Below are positions 6,353 through 14,792 of a DNA stretch of 26,001 nt, one piece after another. The position numbers and the translations under genes were made by a program. This DNA comes from Candidatus Melainabacteria bacterium (lineage in GTDB: Bacteria; Cyanobacteriota; Vampirovibrionia; Obscuribacterales; Obscuribacteraceae), in contig PSRH01000282.1 of assembly GCA_003175915.1 (NCBI GenBank), positions 1 through 26,001 on the forward strand. The letters run 5' to 3'. The first letter of the stretch is position 1. Each line of letters opens with the position of its first letter. A model generated the notes under the pieces. The model ran no database searches and was not told where the DNA came from. It saw only the letters and a list, made by a program, of their open reading frames with translations.

Positions 6353-8035
6353 ATGAACAGCGACACGATAAAAAAAGGAATGCGGCGAGCTCCTGCGCGA
6401 GCCATGTTCAAAGCCACCGGTCTCACCAATGAGGACTTGAAAAAACCGCTTATCGCTGTGGCAAATACCTGGACGGAAGCGGGACCTTGCAATTTTCATT
6501 TGCGGCAATTGGCCGACAAAGTCAAGGAAGGCGTGCGTAAGGCTGGCGGTACGCCCCTTGAATTCAATACTGTCGTTGTTTCGGACGGCATTTCAATGGG
6601 GACCGAAGGCATGAAGGCTTCCCTGGTTTCTCGCGAAGTGATTGCTGATTCAATAGAGGTGGCCGTGCGCGGGCACCTCTTTGATGCTGTGGTCGCCATA
6701 ACTGGCTGCGACAAAACCAATCCGGGAGCGTTGATGGCATTAGCCCGCCTTAACCTCCCGTCGCTCATGATCTATGGTGGTTCGATCATGCCTGGTGAAT
6801 TCCAGGGACATAACGTCACCATTCAAGATGTTTTCGAAGGAGTAGGAGCATGTCTAGCCGGTAAGTTATCGGCAGAAGAACTGGATGATTTAGAATCTCG
6901 TGCTTGCCCTGGCGCCGGCTCCTGCGGTGGTCAATTCACAGCTAACACGATGTCTACTGCCGCCACTTTCCTCGGCATGTCGCCGATGGGAGTTAATGAC
7001 ATACCGGCGCTTGATCCACGTAAATTAGCGGCGGCTGAAGATTGTGGCCGCCTGGTTATGAAACTCCTGGCCGAGAAAATTACTCCCGACCAAATCATTA
7101 CAAGGCAATCACTCGAAAATGCAGTTGCATCCGTTGCCACCACCGGCGGCTCCACCAACGCGGTGCTTCACCTTCTTGCTATAGCTCGCGAAGCAGGGGT
7201 CGAGCTGACACTTGACGATTTCGATCGCATTTCAGCTCGCACTCCAGTTTTGGCCGACTTAAAACCAGTCGGCAAATTCGTTGCGCCCGATCTCGAAGTT
7301 GCTGGTGGTTTCAGACTTCTAGCTAACTTTCTCATGAACGCGAAATTGATCAAGGACGCGCTCACAGTAACCGGTCGGACAATTTTTGCAGAAGCGAAAG
7401 AAGCGGTTGAGACGAAAGGACAGCAAGTGATGCGTCCAGCCTCTAATCCGCTCAAGCCCGAAGGCGGGCTGGCCATCATGCGAGGCAAACTCGCTCCGGA
7501 AGGTTCCGTAATGAAACTTTCCGGGCACGAGCGCAACGAATTCTCGGGAACGGCCCGAGTGTTTGACAGCGAAGAGGAAGCGTTCCTTGCCGTCCAAGAG
7601 AAGAAAATCAAACCTAAGGACGTGGTTATCATTCGCTATGTTGGTCCGAAAGGGGCCCCGGGTATGCCTGAGATGCTGCAAGTTACCGGAGCGCTCGTTG
7701 GTTTAGGCTTCTCCGATCAAGTGGCTCTCATTACCGATGGTCGTTTCTCGGGAGCGACGCACGGTATCGTCATCGGTCACGTTGCACCCGAAGCAGCGGC
7801 CGGTGGACCGATTGCATTCGTAAAGGATGGCGATCAGATCAATATAAATGTAAAGGCTCGTCAACTCGACGTAGATGCTGACTTGAAATCTCGTATGGCA
7901 GGCTGGTCTCCACCAGCCTGTTCTTATAGATCGGGTGTGTTTGCCAAATATGCTCGGTCAGTGTCATCTGCTTCTGAAGGAGCAGTGACAGGGGTCTTTG
8001 AACCGACCAGAACCTCAGTGGCAGCTAAGAAGTAG
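6353..8035 (+). CDS. ilvD: Dihydroxy-acid dehydratase
   Basis: It dehydrates 2,3-dihydroxy-isovalerate and 2,3-dihydroxy-3-methylvalerate to the keto acids that precede valine and isoleucine (and leucine). The 560-residue product is of full family length. Conserved motifs are TEAGPCNFH (C46), GCDKTNPG (C119; K121 is the likely carbamylated Mg ligand) and ACPGAGSCGGQFTANTM (C185, C191). The three cysteines C46, C119 and C191 match the ligands of [2Fe-2S] dehydratases in this family. The C-terminal half has the usual SGHERNEFSGTARVF and DGRFSG motifs. The ATG at 6353 has AGGAAGG just upstream. It is the first structural gene of the nine-gene unit, directly behind the ilvL attenuator. Confidence 0.96.
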   Translation: MNSDTIKKGMRRAPARAMFKATGLTNEDLKKPLIAVANTWTEAGPCNFHLRQLADKVKEGVRKAGGTPLEFNTVVVSDGISMGTEGMKASLVSREVIADSIEVAVRGHLFDAVVAITGCDKTNPGALMALARLNLPSLMIYGGSIMPGEFQGHNVTIQDVFEGVGACLAGKLSAEELDDLESRACPGAGSCGGQFTANTMSTAATFLGMSPMGVNDIPALDPRKLAAAEDCGRLVMKLLAEKITPDQIITRQSLENAVASVATTGGSTNAVLHLLAIAREAGVELTLDDFDRISARTPVLADLKPVGKFVAPDLEVAGGFRLLANFLMNAKLIKDALTVTGRTIFAEAKEAVETKGQQVMRPASNPLKPEGGLAIMRGKLAPEGSVMKLSGHERNEFSGTARVFDSEEEAFLAVQEKKIKPKDVVIIRYVGPKGAPGMPEMLQVTGALVGLGFSDQVALITDGRFSGATHGIVIGHVAPEAAAGGPIAFVKDGDQININVKARQLDVDADLKSRMAGWSPPACSYRSGVFAKYARSVSSASEGAVTGVFEPTRTSVAAKK

Positions 8036-8053
8036 TGAAATAGGAGAATTACA

Positions 8054-9097
8054 GTGGAAAAGTTGTACTGGCAAAATGATGCATCCGATGAAGCTCTGCG
8101 CGGCAAAAAGGTAGTCGTTGTCGGCTATGGGAGCCAGGGAAGAGCGCATGCGATGAATCTGCGCGATAGCGGTGTCGATGTTGCCGTAGCGCTTCGACCA
8201 GGTGGTCCAACTTGGGCGCAAGCTGAGCAAGATGGTTGGAAGCCGATAGACTATCGAACCGGTATGGCCGGCGCTGATCTGGTAGCTATGCTCACGCCAG
8301 ATATGGCCCAACCTAGTGTCTACCGAGAAATCGAACCGCAACTGAAAAAAGGTGCGACTCTACTGTTCGCTCATGGTTTCAACGTTCAGTACAAACAGAT
8401 TGAACCAAGAGCTGATTTCGATGTAGTGATGATCGCTCCCAAGGGACCGGGAGCTCTGGTTCGTCGCCAATACGAAGAAGGTAGCGGGGTGCCTTGCTTA
8501 CTGGCAGTTCATCAAGATACTTCCGGTAAAGGATTCGACACAGCGCTGGCCTATGCTCACGCTCTTGGTGGCACGCGAGCGGGCGTCATTCAGACGACCT
8601 TCTCTGAAGAGACTGAGACCGATCTATTTGGCGAACAAGCTGTTCTCTGCGGCGGCGTTACTGAGCTAATCGCTGCTGGCTGGGAGACTCTTGTTGAAGC
8701 CGGCTATCAACCAAGCGTTGCTTATTTTGAATGCCTGCACGAGCTGAAACTTATTGTCGATCTCATCTATGAAGGTGGTTTCGCCCGCATGCACGAATTT
8801 GTTAGCGAGACAGCTAAGTATGGTGACCTCACTCGTGGACCGAGAGTGGTTGACGACCATGTCCGCGAGAAGATGAAAACGATACTGCAAGAAATCCGAA
8901 CCGGTGCCTTCGGTGCTGAATGGGTGCAGGAAAATGCCAGCGGACGGCCCAATTACAAGCGCCTGCTGGACAAAGACCTGAATCATCCGATTGAGAAGGT
9001 AGGCAAGGAATTGCGCGCCAATATGGCGTGGTTGAAAGCGCAAAGGAAACCAGCCAATCCTAATCGACAATTTGCTGCAGTCGGAGAGCGAAAGTGA
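8054..9097 (+). CDS. ilvC: Ketol-acid reductoisomerase, class I
   Basis: It isomerises and reduces acetolactate and acetohydroxybutyrate with NAD(P)H. The 347 residues are typical of the short class I form. The Rossmann motif is VVGYGSQGRAHA (22-33). Active-site residues H107, K130, D190, E194, E226 and E230 are all in their canonical positions (AHGFN, PKGPG, DLFGEQAVLCGG, ECLHELK). The cofactor loop after beta-2 reads LRPGGPTW (47-54). It lacks the serines often seen at the 2'-phosphate contacts, so cofactor preference is open. The start is GTG 8054, with TAGGAG 7 bases upstream. Its stop overlaps the ilvB start by four bases (GTGA), which suggests translational coupling. Confidence 0.96.
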   Translation: MEKLYWQNDASDEALRGKKVVVVGYGSQGRAHAMNLRDSGVDVAVALRPGGPTWAQAEQDGWKPIDYRTGMAGADLVAMLTPDMAQPSVYREIEPQLKKGATLLFAHGFNVQYKQIEPRADFDVVMIAPKGPGALVRRQYEEGSGVPCLLAVHQDTSGKGFDTALAYAHALGGTRAGVIQTTFSEETETDLFGEQAVLCGGVTELIAAGWETLVEAGYQPSVAYFECLHELKLIVDLIYEGGFARMHEFVSETAKYGDLTRGPRVVDDHVREKMKTILQEIRTGAFGAEWVQENASGRPNYKRLLDKDLNHPIEKVGKELRANMAWLKAQRKPANPNRQFAAVGERK

Positions 9098-10809
9098 CAT
9101 CAGACCCCCAACAACGCCAAAAGGAATCATGGCCTGGCACACCGATGAAGGGTGCCCAGGTTTTGATTGAGGCGTTGGAACGTGAGGGTGTTGACTGTAT
9201 TTTCGGCTATCCTGGTGGTGCGATTATGCCGGTATATGACGCTCTGGTTGATGCTAACCTGCGTCATATACTTTTCCGGCATGAGCAGGGTGCAGCCCTG
9301 GCTGCTGATGGCTACGCGCGTGTTACCGGAAAGGTAGGAGTGTGTTTAGCAACATCGGGGCCCGGTGCAACGAATTTAGTGACCGGCTTAGCCAATTCCT
9401 TTATGGATTCGGTGCCGGTCGTGGCGATCACCGGTCAAGTCGCTACTTCCCATATGGGCACCGACGCCTTTCAGGAAGTCGATATCTTTGGCATTTCTAT
9501 GCCGGTAGTCAAACATAGCTACATAATTCGCGATGCCGCTTCAATTCCGACGATTATCCATGAGGCTTTTGAGATAGCCAATAGCGGCAGACCTGGGCCA
9601 GTCTTGATCGACTTGCCAAAGGATGTTGCTAACGCCGTGGTCGAGAACGTGCGATTTTTTGAGATTGCCAAAGCTGCACCTGAGCAGCCGCAATCAGATC
9701 AATTAGCCATTGCCCGGGACCTGATAGCCAAGAGTCGCCGCCCGCTTGTATATGCGGGCGGCGGCACCCGCATCGCGCGGGCGTCACGGGAAGTGAGAGA
9801 GTTTGTCGAAACGACTGGAATTCCTATCGTGACGACATTACAAGGACTTGGCTGTATCTCAGGCAAACATCCGCTCTTTTTAGGGATGCTTGGTATGCAT
9901 GGCACAAAGAATGCGAATATGGCTGTGCAAGAAAGTGATTTACTGATTTGTGTCGGTGCGCGCTTTGATGATCGAGTAACTGGGAAGCTGGCCGAATTTG
10001 CCCCACACGCAAAAATCATCCACATGGATATTGATCCAGCGGAAATCGGCAAGCTTCGCCGCGTGCAATGCGCAATACAGGGTGACATAAAGACGGCGCT
10101 GGCCAATCTGGCAGTCCCGACTGATATAGATGAATGGGTTGCGCAATGCAAAGCGAATAAGGAAACTTATGCCTGGCGCTATGATAATCCAACCGAAAAG
10201 GTTTACGCACCCAAGTTCATAAAAGAACTGAGTGATCGGGCCGCTGCCAATACGATCATTACCTGCGACGTCGGGCAACATCAAATGTGGGTGGCCCAAC
10301 ACTACCAGTTCGATTCGCCCAACAACCACCTGACCAGCGGCGGCTTGGGTACGATGGGATTCGGCTTACCGGCTGCCATAGGGGCTCATTTTGCCAATCC
10401 TCAGAGTCAAGTGATCAATATGAGTGGGGACGGCTCGTTCATGATCAACGTCCAGGAGTTGGCGACGATCAAACGCTACAGTCTGCCGGTAAAGGTCGTC
10501 ATTTTTGATAACCAGGCACTGGGTATGGTACGCCAGTGGCAGGAGCTCTTTCATGAAGAGCGTTATAGCGAAGTCAGTTTGCATGACAATCCAAATTTTG
10601 TTCGGCTGGCCGAAGCCTTCGATATTCCCGGTATGGAAGTGCGCCAGGCTAGTGAAATCGATGGGGCAATTGAAAGGTTGCTCAACGAAAAGGGACCACT
10701 TCTTGTTCATGTACATATTGATCCGAAGGACAATGTCTGGCCTTTGGTGCCACCAGGTAAGTCAAATTCACAGATGATGGAGGCGAAACCCAATGCGAAG
10801 TACGCTTGA
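9094..10809 (+). CDS. ilvB: Acetohydroxyacid synthase, large (catalytic) subunit
   Basis: This ThDP enzyme condenses pyruvate with pyruvate or 2-ketobutyrate, the first common BCAA step. The 571-residue product has a PYR domain with the catalytic glutamate E64 in FRHEQGAA, a central FAD-binding domain (about 205-340, GARFDDRVTGK) and a C-terminal PP domain with GDGS (445-448) and DNQALGMVRQWQ binding Mg-ThDP. The GTG at 9094 is used: GGAG lies 7 bases upstream and it overlaps the ilvC stop. ATG 9145 (residue 18) is an alternative. The next gene is the regulatory subunit. Confidence 0.95.
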   Translation: MTSDPQQRQKESWPGTPMKGAQVLIEALEREGVDCIFGYPGGAIMPVYDALVDANLRHILFRHEQGAALAADGYARVTGKVGVCLATSGPGATNLVTGLANSFMDSVPVVAITGQVATSHMGTDAFQEVDIFGISMPVVKHSYIIRDAASIPTIIHEAFEIANSGRPGPVLIDLPKDVANAVVENVRFFEIAKAAPEQPQSDQLAIARDLIAKSRRPLVYAGGGTRIARASREVREFVETTGIPIVTTLQGLGCISGKHPLFLGMLGMHGTKNANMAVQESDLLICVGARFDDRVTGKLAEFAPHAKIIHMDIDPAEIGKLRRVQCAIQGDIKTALANLAVPTDIDEWVAQCKANKETYAWRYDNPTEKVYAPKFIKELSDRAAANTIITCDVGQHQMWVAQHYQFDSPNNHLTSGGLGTMGFGLPAAIGAHFANPQSQVINMSGDGSFMINVQELATIKRYSLPVKVVIFDNQALGMVRQWQELFHEERYSEVSLHDNPNFVRLAEAFDIPGMEVRQASEIDGAIERLLNEKGPLLVHVHIDPKDNVWPLVPPGKSNSQMMEAKPNAKYA

Positions 10810-11101
10810 TATCAGACTAAATAATTGCGAGGGCGCTCTCGAGCGCATCCTCTGTCGGCTCAGGCAGAGGGGCTATGCACTGTGCGATATGAATGTACGT
10901 CGTTCGGCCGATTTTTCGGCGTTTGTTGTCGAAGTTACAATCGAAAGCGATCGCCCGATGGATCAGGCGGTAAAACAGCTTACTAAGCTTTTCGATGTGC
11001 AGTCTGTTAAACTGCATGTCCAACATAAGGAGGTATTGCCGGGTAATGGCTACGCACAACGCGAGAAAGAGTCAGAACTCAGAGTTTGTGCATCTGTATG
11101 A
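10793..11101 (+). CDS. ilvM: Acetohydroxyacid synthase small subunit, IlvM-type ACT domain
   Basis: The 102-residue product is a single ACT domain (about 2-80). The pattern ALERILCRLRQRGYALCDMNV, VVEVTIES and QAVKQLTKLFDV closely follows the E. coli AHAS II small subunit IlvM and is much shorter than IlvN/IlvH. It should stabilise the IlvB catalytic subunit and may set its feedback sensitivity. ATG 10793 has GGAGG 9 bases upstream and overlaps ilvB by 17 bases. The last 18 codons overlap the start of cimA in another frame, and this tail (after about residue 80) is outside the ACT domain. Both large overlaps point to coupled translation. Confidence 0.88.
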   Translation: MRSTLDIRLNNCEGALERILCRLRQRGYALCDMNVRRSADFSAFVVEVTIESDRPMDQAVKQLTKLFDVQSVKLHVQHKEVLPGNGYAQREKESELRVCASV

Positions 11102-12668
11102 CACGACTCTGCGTGATGGCACCCAGCGTAAAGGATTGAGCCTTTCGCTGGCGGACAAACTAAAGCTGACCGAACTGATAGACCGGTTCGGTATTCCTTA
11201 TATAGAAGGCGGTTGGCCGGGATCGAATCCGAAGGACCTCGATTATTTCAAGAGAGTCAAAGGACTAAGACTCGAGCAAGCAAAGATTGTCGCTTTTGGT
11301 AGTACTTGCCGGGTAGGTGCCGACGCTTCCGAAGATAAGAACCTTCGTGCATTGTTGGATGCCCAAACTCCTGTGGTGACGATTGTCGGCAAAACCTCCA
11401 ACCTGCATGTAACGAAGATATTGCAGACGACGCTTGATGAGAACTTGAGAATCATCTACGAAAGCGTCAAGTTTTTAAAAGAGCGCGTTGAAGAAGTCAT
11501 TTTCGATGCGGAGCACTTCTTTGACGGTTACCTGGAATTTCCTGAATATTCGCAGAAGGCCATTGCTGCTGCCCGTGATGGCGGTGCTGATTGGATTGTT
11601 CTTTGCGATACCAATGGGCGATCTCTGCCTGAGACGATAACGTCCGTGGTTGCCGCCGTGAAGGCAGAAGTGACTGACCGGATTGGCATACATACGCACA
11701 ACGATAGCGAACTTGCCGTAGCTAACGCGCTGGCGGCCGTTAGAGCTGGAGCCAGACATATTCAAGGCACCATAAATGGCTATGGGGAAAGGTGCGGCAA
11801 CGCGAATTTGATCAGCATAATTCCTGCCCTCCAGTTGAAGATGGGCATGCAATGCGTTCCCCCTCACAAGCTGCCCGGGCTTACCGAGTTGTCGCACACA
11901 GTGAGCGAGATTGCCAACCTGCAACCGGATCCGTACGCCCCATACGTTGGTTCATTTGCTTTCGCCCATAAGGCCGGTATACATGTGGCAGCGGTTGAGA
12001 AATTGTCTTCAAGCTATGAGCATATCGAACCTGAAGTTGTCGGTAATGCCAGGCATGTGGTTGTCTCGGAATTATCTGGACGCGGCAATATTCGTATGCT
12101 CGCCTCTGGGCTGGGCGTGCCAGATGGAGCTAATTTCGATGCTGTGTTGGAGCAGGTGAAGGAGCTGGAGCATCGCGGCTTCCAATTTGAAAACGCAGAG
12201 GGAACCGTTGAATTGATGCTCAGGCGCAGCGCTCCAGGTTATGAAAAGAGCTTCGAATTGCTGGATATGATGGTTGTTACTTCAAAGTATAAGGGCCTCG
12301 CCAATGCTGAAGCGATCGTCAAGGTTTCGGTGCGCGGTACGGTGTTCCACACCGCAGCCGAAGGTAACGGACCCGTCAATGCTCTCGATCAGGCGCTAAG
12401 AAAAGCCCTTGTGCCGTCGTATCCCGAATTAGCACATGTCCGTCTAGCGGATTACAAAGTCCGCATTGTCGACAATGATAGTGCAACAGGTGCGATCGCA
12501 CGAGTTTGCATAGAAGCTACGTGCCGAGAGAAAACCTGGTCTACGGTTGGCAGCTCGACAAATATCATCGAAGCTAGTTATCAGGCGCTTGCAGATAGCT
12601 TTGAATTGTATCTTTTGCGCGCCAAAGAAAAGCAAGAGAAGAAGAAGTTGAAGGAGGGAGTTGCCTGA
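11046..12668 (+). CDS. cimA: (R)-citramalate synthase
   Basis: It condenses acetyl-CoA and pyruvate to citramalate. LeuCD and LeuB then turn this into 2-ketobutyrate, giving threonine-independent isoleucine synthesis. The 540-residue product has DTTLRDGTQ (19-27), the citramalate-synthase-specific EGGWPGSNPKD (54-64), HTHND (metal ligands H216, H218), NGYGERCGN (244-252), AFAHKAGIHVAAV and a C-terminal LeuA-type dimer/regulatory domain (about 395-525). ATG 11046 follows AAGGAGG with 12 bases between. Since the conserved VHLYDTTLRDG begins at codon 15 with no later ATG, the overlap with ilvM is real. No threonine deaminase gene is present in the window, in line with this route. Confidence 0.95.
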   Translation: MATHNARKSQNSEFVHLYDTTLRDGTQRKGLSLSLADKLKLTELIDRFGIPYIEGGWPGSNPKDLDYFKRVKGLRLEQAKIVAFGSTCRVGADASEDKNLRALLDAQTPVVTIVGKTSNLHVTKILQTTLDENLRIIYESVKFLKERVEEVIFDAEHFFDGYLEFPEYSQKAIAAARDGGADWIVLCDTNGRSLPETITSVVAAVKAEVTDRIGIHTHNDSELAVANALAAVRAGARHIQGTINGYGERCGNANLISIIPALQLKMGMQCVPPHKLPGLTELSHTVSEIANLQPDPYAPYVGSFAFAHKAGIHVAAVEKLSSSYEHIEPEVVGNARHVVVSELSGRGNIRMLASGLGVPDGANFDAVLEQVKELEHRGFQFENAEGTVELMLRRSAPGYEKSFELLDMMVVTSKYKGLANAEAIVKVSVRGTVFHTAAEGNGPVNALDQALRKALVPSYPELAHVRLADYKVRIVDNDSATGAIARVCIEATCREKTWSTVGSSTNIIEASYQALADSFELYLLRAKEKQEKKKLKEGVA

Positions 12669-12669
12669 C

Positions 12670-14121
12670 ATGTCCGTTAAGTCCGAGAGTAAAGGTTCTA
12701 CCGCAGCTCCGAATCAAAAGCCCTTGAAAAACATAATTGAAAAAATCTGGGATGCTCACCTCGTGAAGCAAAAGGAAGGGCATCCGGCCGTGTTTGCCAT
12801 CGATCTCATGCTTCTGCACGAGGTAACTTCTGCACAAGCGTTCGAAAATTTGGCTGAACGAAAAATACCAGTCGCCGATCCTCAACGTTTATTGGCGACG
12901 ATTGATCATAGTATTCCGACTCGTCCGAATCGGCATGAGATCTATGATGAGGCGGCCCGAGCCCAGGTAGATGCGCTCAGGCAAAACTGTAAGAAGCACG
13001 GCATTCCATTCCACGATTTTGATAGCGGTACCCAGGGAATCGTCCATGTGATCGGACCGGAACTGGGCGTTACTCAGCCTGGAATGACGATTGTCTGTGG
13101 TGACTCACACACTTCAACACATGGTGCGTTTGGTGCTCTCGCTTTCGGCATAGGAACATCTGAGGTCGGCCATGTCCTGGCCACGGGCTGCCTGTTGCAA
13201 GAGAAGCCAAAGACGATGAAGGTGACCTTCAAAGGAAAGTTTCTTCCTGGGGTATACGCTAAAGACGCTATCCTGGCTCTCATCGGCCAGCTGGGTATCG
13301 GCGGGGCCACCGGTCATGTAATTGAGTATTGTGGCGACGCTATCAAAGCCATGAGCATGGAAGAGCGGATGACGGTGTGTAATATGAGCATCGAATGTGG
13401 TGCTCGCGCCGGATTGATCTCACCAGATGAAACTACCTACGCCTACATCAAAGGTAGAAAGTTTGCTCCCAGCGATAAGGATTGGGCAAAAGCTGTCGAA
13501 ACTTGGCAAAGTTTCTGTGGCGATCGCGATGCAAGTTATGATCGAGAAGTTGTCGTCGATCTAGATTTGTTGGCGCCAATGGTAACCTGGGGCACGAACC
13601 CAGGACAAGCACTTCAGATTAGTGAGAACATACCCAGCTTGAGAGATATTGCACCGGAACATCAAGCCACGGCGCAGAGAGCGTTGGAGTACACGCAATT
13701 GAGAGAGGGAGCACCGATCAGGGGTGTCAAGGTGGACTGGGCGTTCATTGGTTCGTGCACCAACGGCAGAATAGAGGATTTGCGCATTGCCGCGAATATC
13801 TTAAAGGGTCATCGAGTTGCTGAGCACGTGACGATGTATGTCGTACCTGGCTCCGAGGCGGTCATGAAGCAAGCACAGAAGGAGGGGCTGGATAAAGTTT
13901 TTGAAGCTGCCGGCGCCGTCTTTCGCAATCCCGGTTGTTCCATGTGCCTGGGTATGAATGATGACAAAGTGCCATCAGGCAAGCGTTGTATTAGCTCGTC
14001 GAATCGCAACTTTGTTGGGCGGCAGGGACCTGGAAGCATTACTCACCTTGCCTCACCGGCCACGGTGGCAGCCAGTGCGATTGCAGGGGAAATCAGTTCG
14101 TCGGATAAATATCTTGGGTAA
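12670..14121 (+). CDS. leuC: 3-isopropylmalate/citramalate dehydratase, large subunit
   Basis: This is the aconitase-family large subunit. It isomerises 2- to 3-isopropylmalate and, in this cimA context, probably citramalate to methylmalate. The 483-residue product has CGDSHTSTHGAFGALAFGIG (143-162). The [4Fe-4S] cysteines are C363 (FIGSCTNGR) and C423 and C426 (NPGCSMCLG). The length is normal for LeuC. ATG 12670 starts one base after the cimA stop, with AGGAGG 12 bases upstream. A TTG at 12661 is too close to that site. It needs LeuD, which follows directly. Confidence 0.96.
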   Translation: MSVKSESKGSTAAPNQKPLKNIIEKIWDAHLVKQKEGHPAVFAIDLMLLHEVTSAQAFENLAERKIPVADPQRLLATIDHSIPTRPNRHEIYDEAARAQVDALRQNCKKHGIPFHDFDSGTQGIVHVIGPELGVTQPGMTIVCGDSHTSTHGAFGALAFGIGTSEVGHVLATGCLLQEKPKTMKVTFKGKFLPGVYAKDAILALIGQLGIGGATGHVIEYCGDAIKAMSMEERMTVCNMSIECGARAGLISPDETTYAYIKGRKFAPSDKDWAKAVETWQSFCGDRDASYDREVVVDLDLLAPMVTWGTNPGQALQISENIPSLRDIAPEHQATAQRALEYTQLREGAPIRGVKVDWAFIGSCTNGRIEDLRIAANILKGHRVAEHVTMYVVPGSEAVMKQAQKEGLDKVFEAAGAVFRNPGCSMCLGMNDDKVPSGKRCISSSNRNFVGRQGPGSITHLASPATVAASAIAGEISSSDKYLG

Positions 14122-14131
14122 TAAAAGGCCA

Positions 14132-14740
14132 ATGGATAAGTTCAAAACCATAAGTTCGAAAGTGATTCCGCTACCGATGAAAGATGTCGATACGGATCTC
14201 ATAATTCCGGCTCAGTTCATGACCAGCATAAGTCGAGACGGTTATGCACAAAACGTTTTTCGGCGATTGAGGGACAAAGATCCCCAATTCCCGTTTAACC
14301 TAGAAAAATATAAGGATGCTCAGGTAATGGTTGTCGATGACAACTTTGGTTGCGGCTCCTCCCGGGAGCATGCGGTCTGGGCTCTCTATGGAGCAGGGAT
14401 TCGCGTGATTATAGGGAAATCCTTTGCTGATATTTTCGCAAGTAATGCCTCAAAGAACGGCCTACTCTTATTAACATTGCCCGCAATGGTTGTAGACAGA
14501 CTATTGGCAGATGCAAAGAATGAGGAGTATACTGTCACCGTCGATCTTGAGAACCAGGTAGTTAGCTTTCCGGACGGGAGGAGCCTGGGTTTTGAGTACG
14601 AAGCGTTTCGTAAACACTGCTTGCTCCACGGCCTGGATGACATCGACTACATCCGAAGCTTCGACAAAGAAATAGAGCAGTTCCGTAAGAAACAAGAAAA
14701 AGAATGGGCGTTTTCTACTTTGCGAGCGAATCACCCATAG
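14132..14740 (+). CDS. leuD: 3-isopropylmalate/citramalate dehydratase, small subunit
   Basis: The 202-residue swivel-domain partner of LeuC has the family motifs DVDTDLIIPAQF (18-29), DDNFGCGSSREHAVWAL (the substrate-binding loop with Cys and Ser-Ser-Arg-Glu) and IGKSFADIFASNA. ATG 14132 gives the usual family length. The frame is open further upstream inside leuC, but those codons are not LeuD-like. The ribosome-binding site is weak (AAAAGG only 3-4 bases away), so expression may depend on coupling to leuC, which ends 10 bases earlier. Confidence 0.95.
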   Translation: MDKFKTISSKVIPLPMKDVDTDLIIPAQFMTSISRDGYAQNVFRRLRDKDPQFPFNLEKYKDAQVMVVDDNFGCGSSREHAVWALYGAGIRVIIGKSFADIFASNASKNGLLLLTLPAMVVDRLLADAKNEEYTVTVDLENQVVSFPDGRSLGFEYEAFRKHCLLHGLDDIDYIRSFDKEIEQFRKKQEKEWAFSTLRANHP

Positions 14741-14777
14741 TCAACAAGAGCCGAAGACGGCAACATTCGCTTGTTGA
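14741..14777 (+). other. Intercistronic stem-loop between leuD and leuB
   Basis: TCAACAAG (14741-14748) and CTTGTTGA (14770-14777) form a perfect 8-bp stem. It encloses a small GCCG-AAGA-CGGC hairpin (14750-14761). It fills most of the 52-base gap and ends 3 bases before the leuB ribosome-binding site. No T-run follows, so it is not an intrinsic terminator. It may affect mRNA processing or stability. Confidence 0.5.
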
Positions 14778-14792
14778 GCTGAGGATGTAGCT

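Noticed and set aside
13958..14131. 58-codon N-terminal extension of LeuD
   Set aside because: The extension lies in another frame of leuC and has no LeuD similarity; ATG 14132 gives the normal length.
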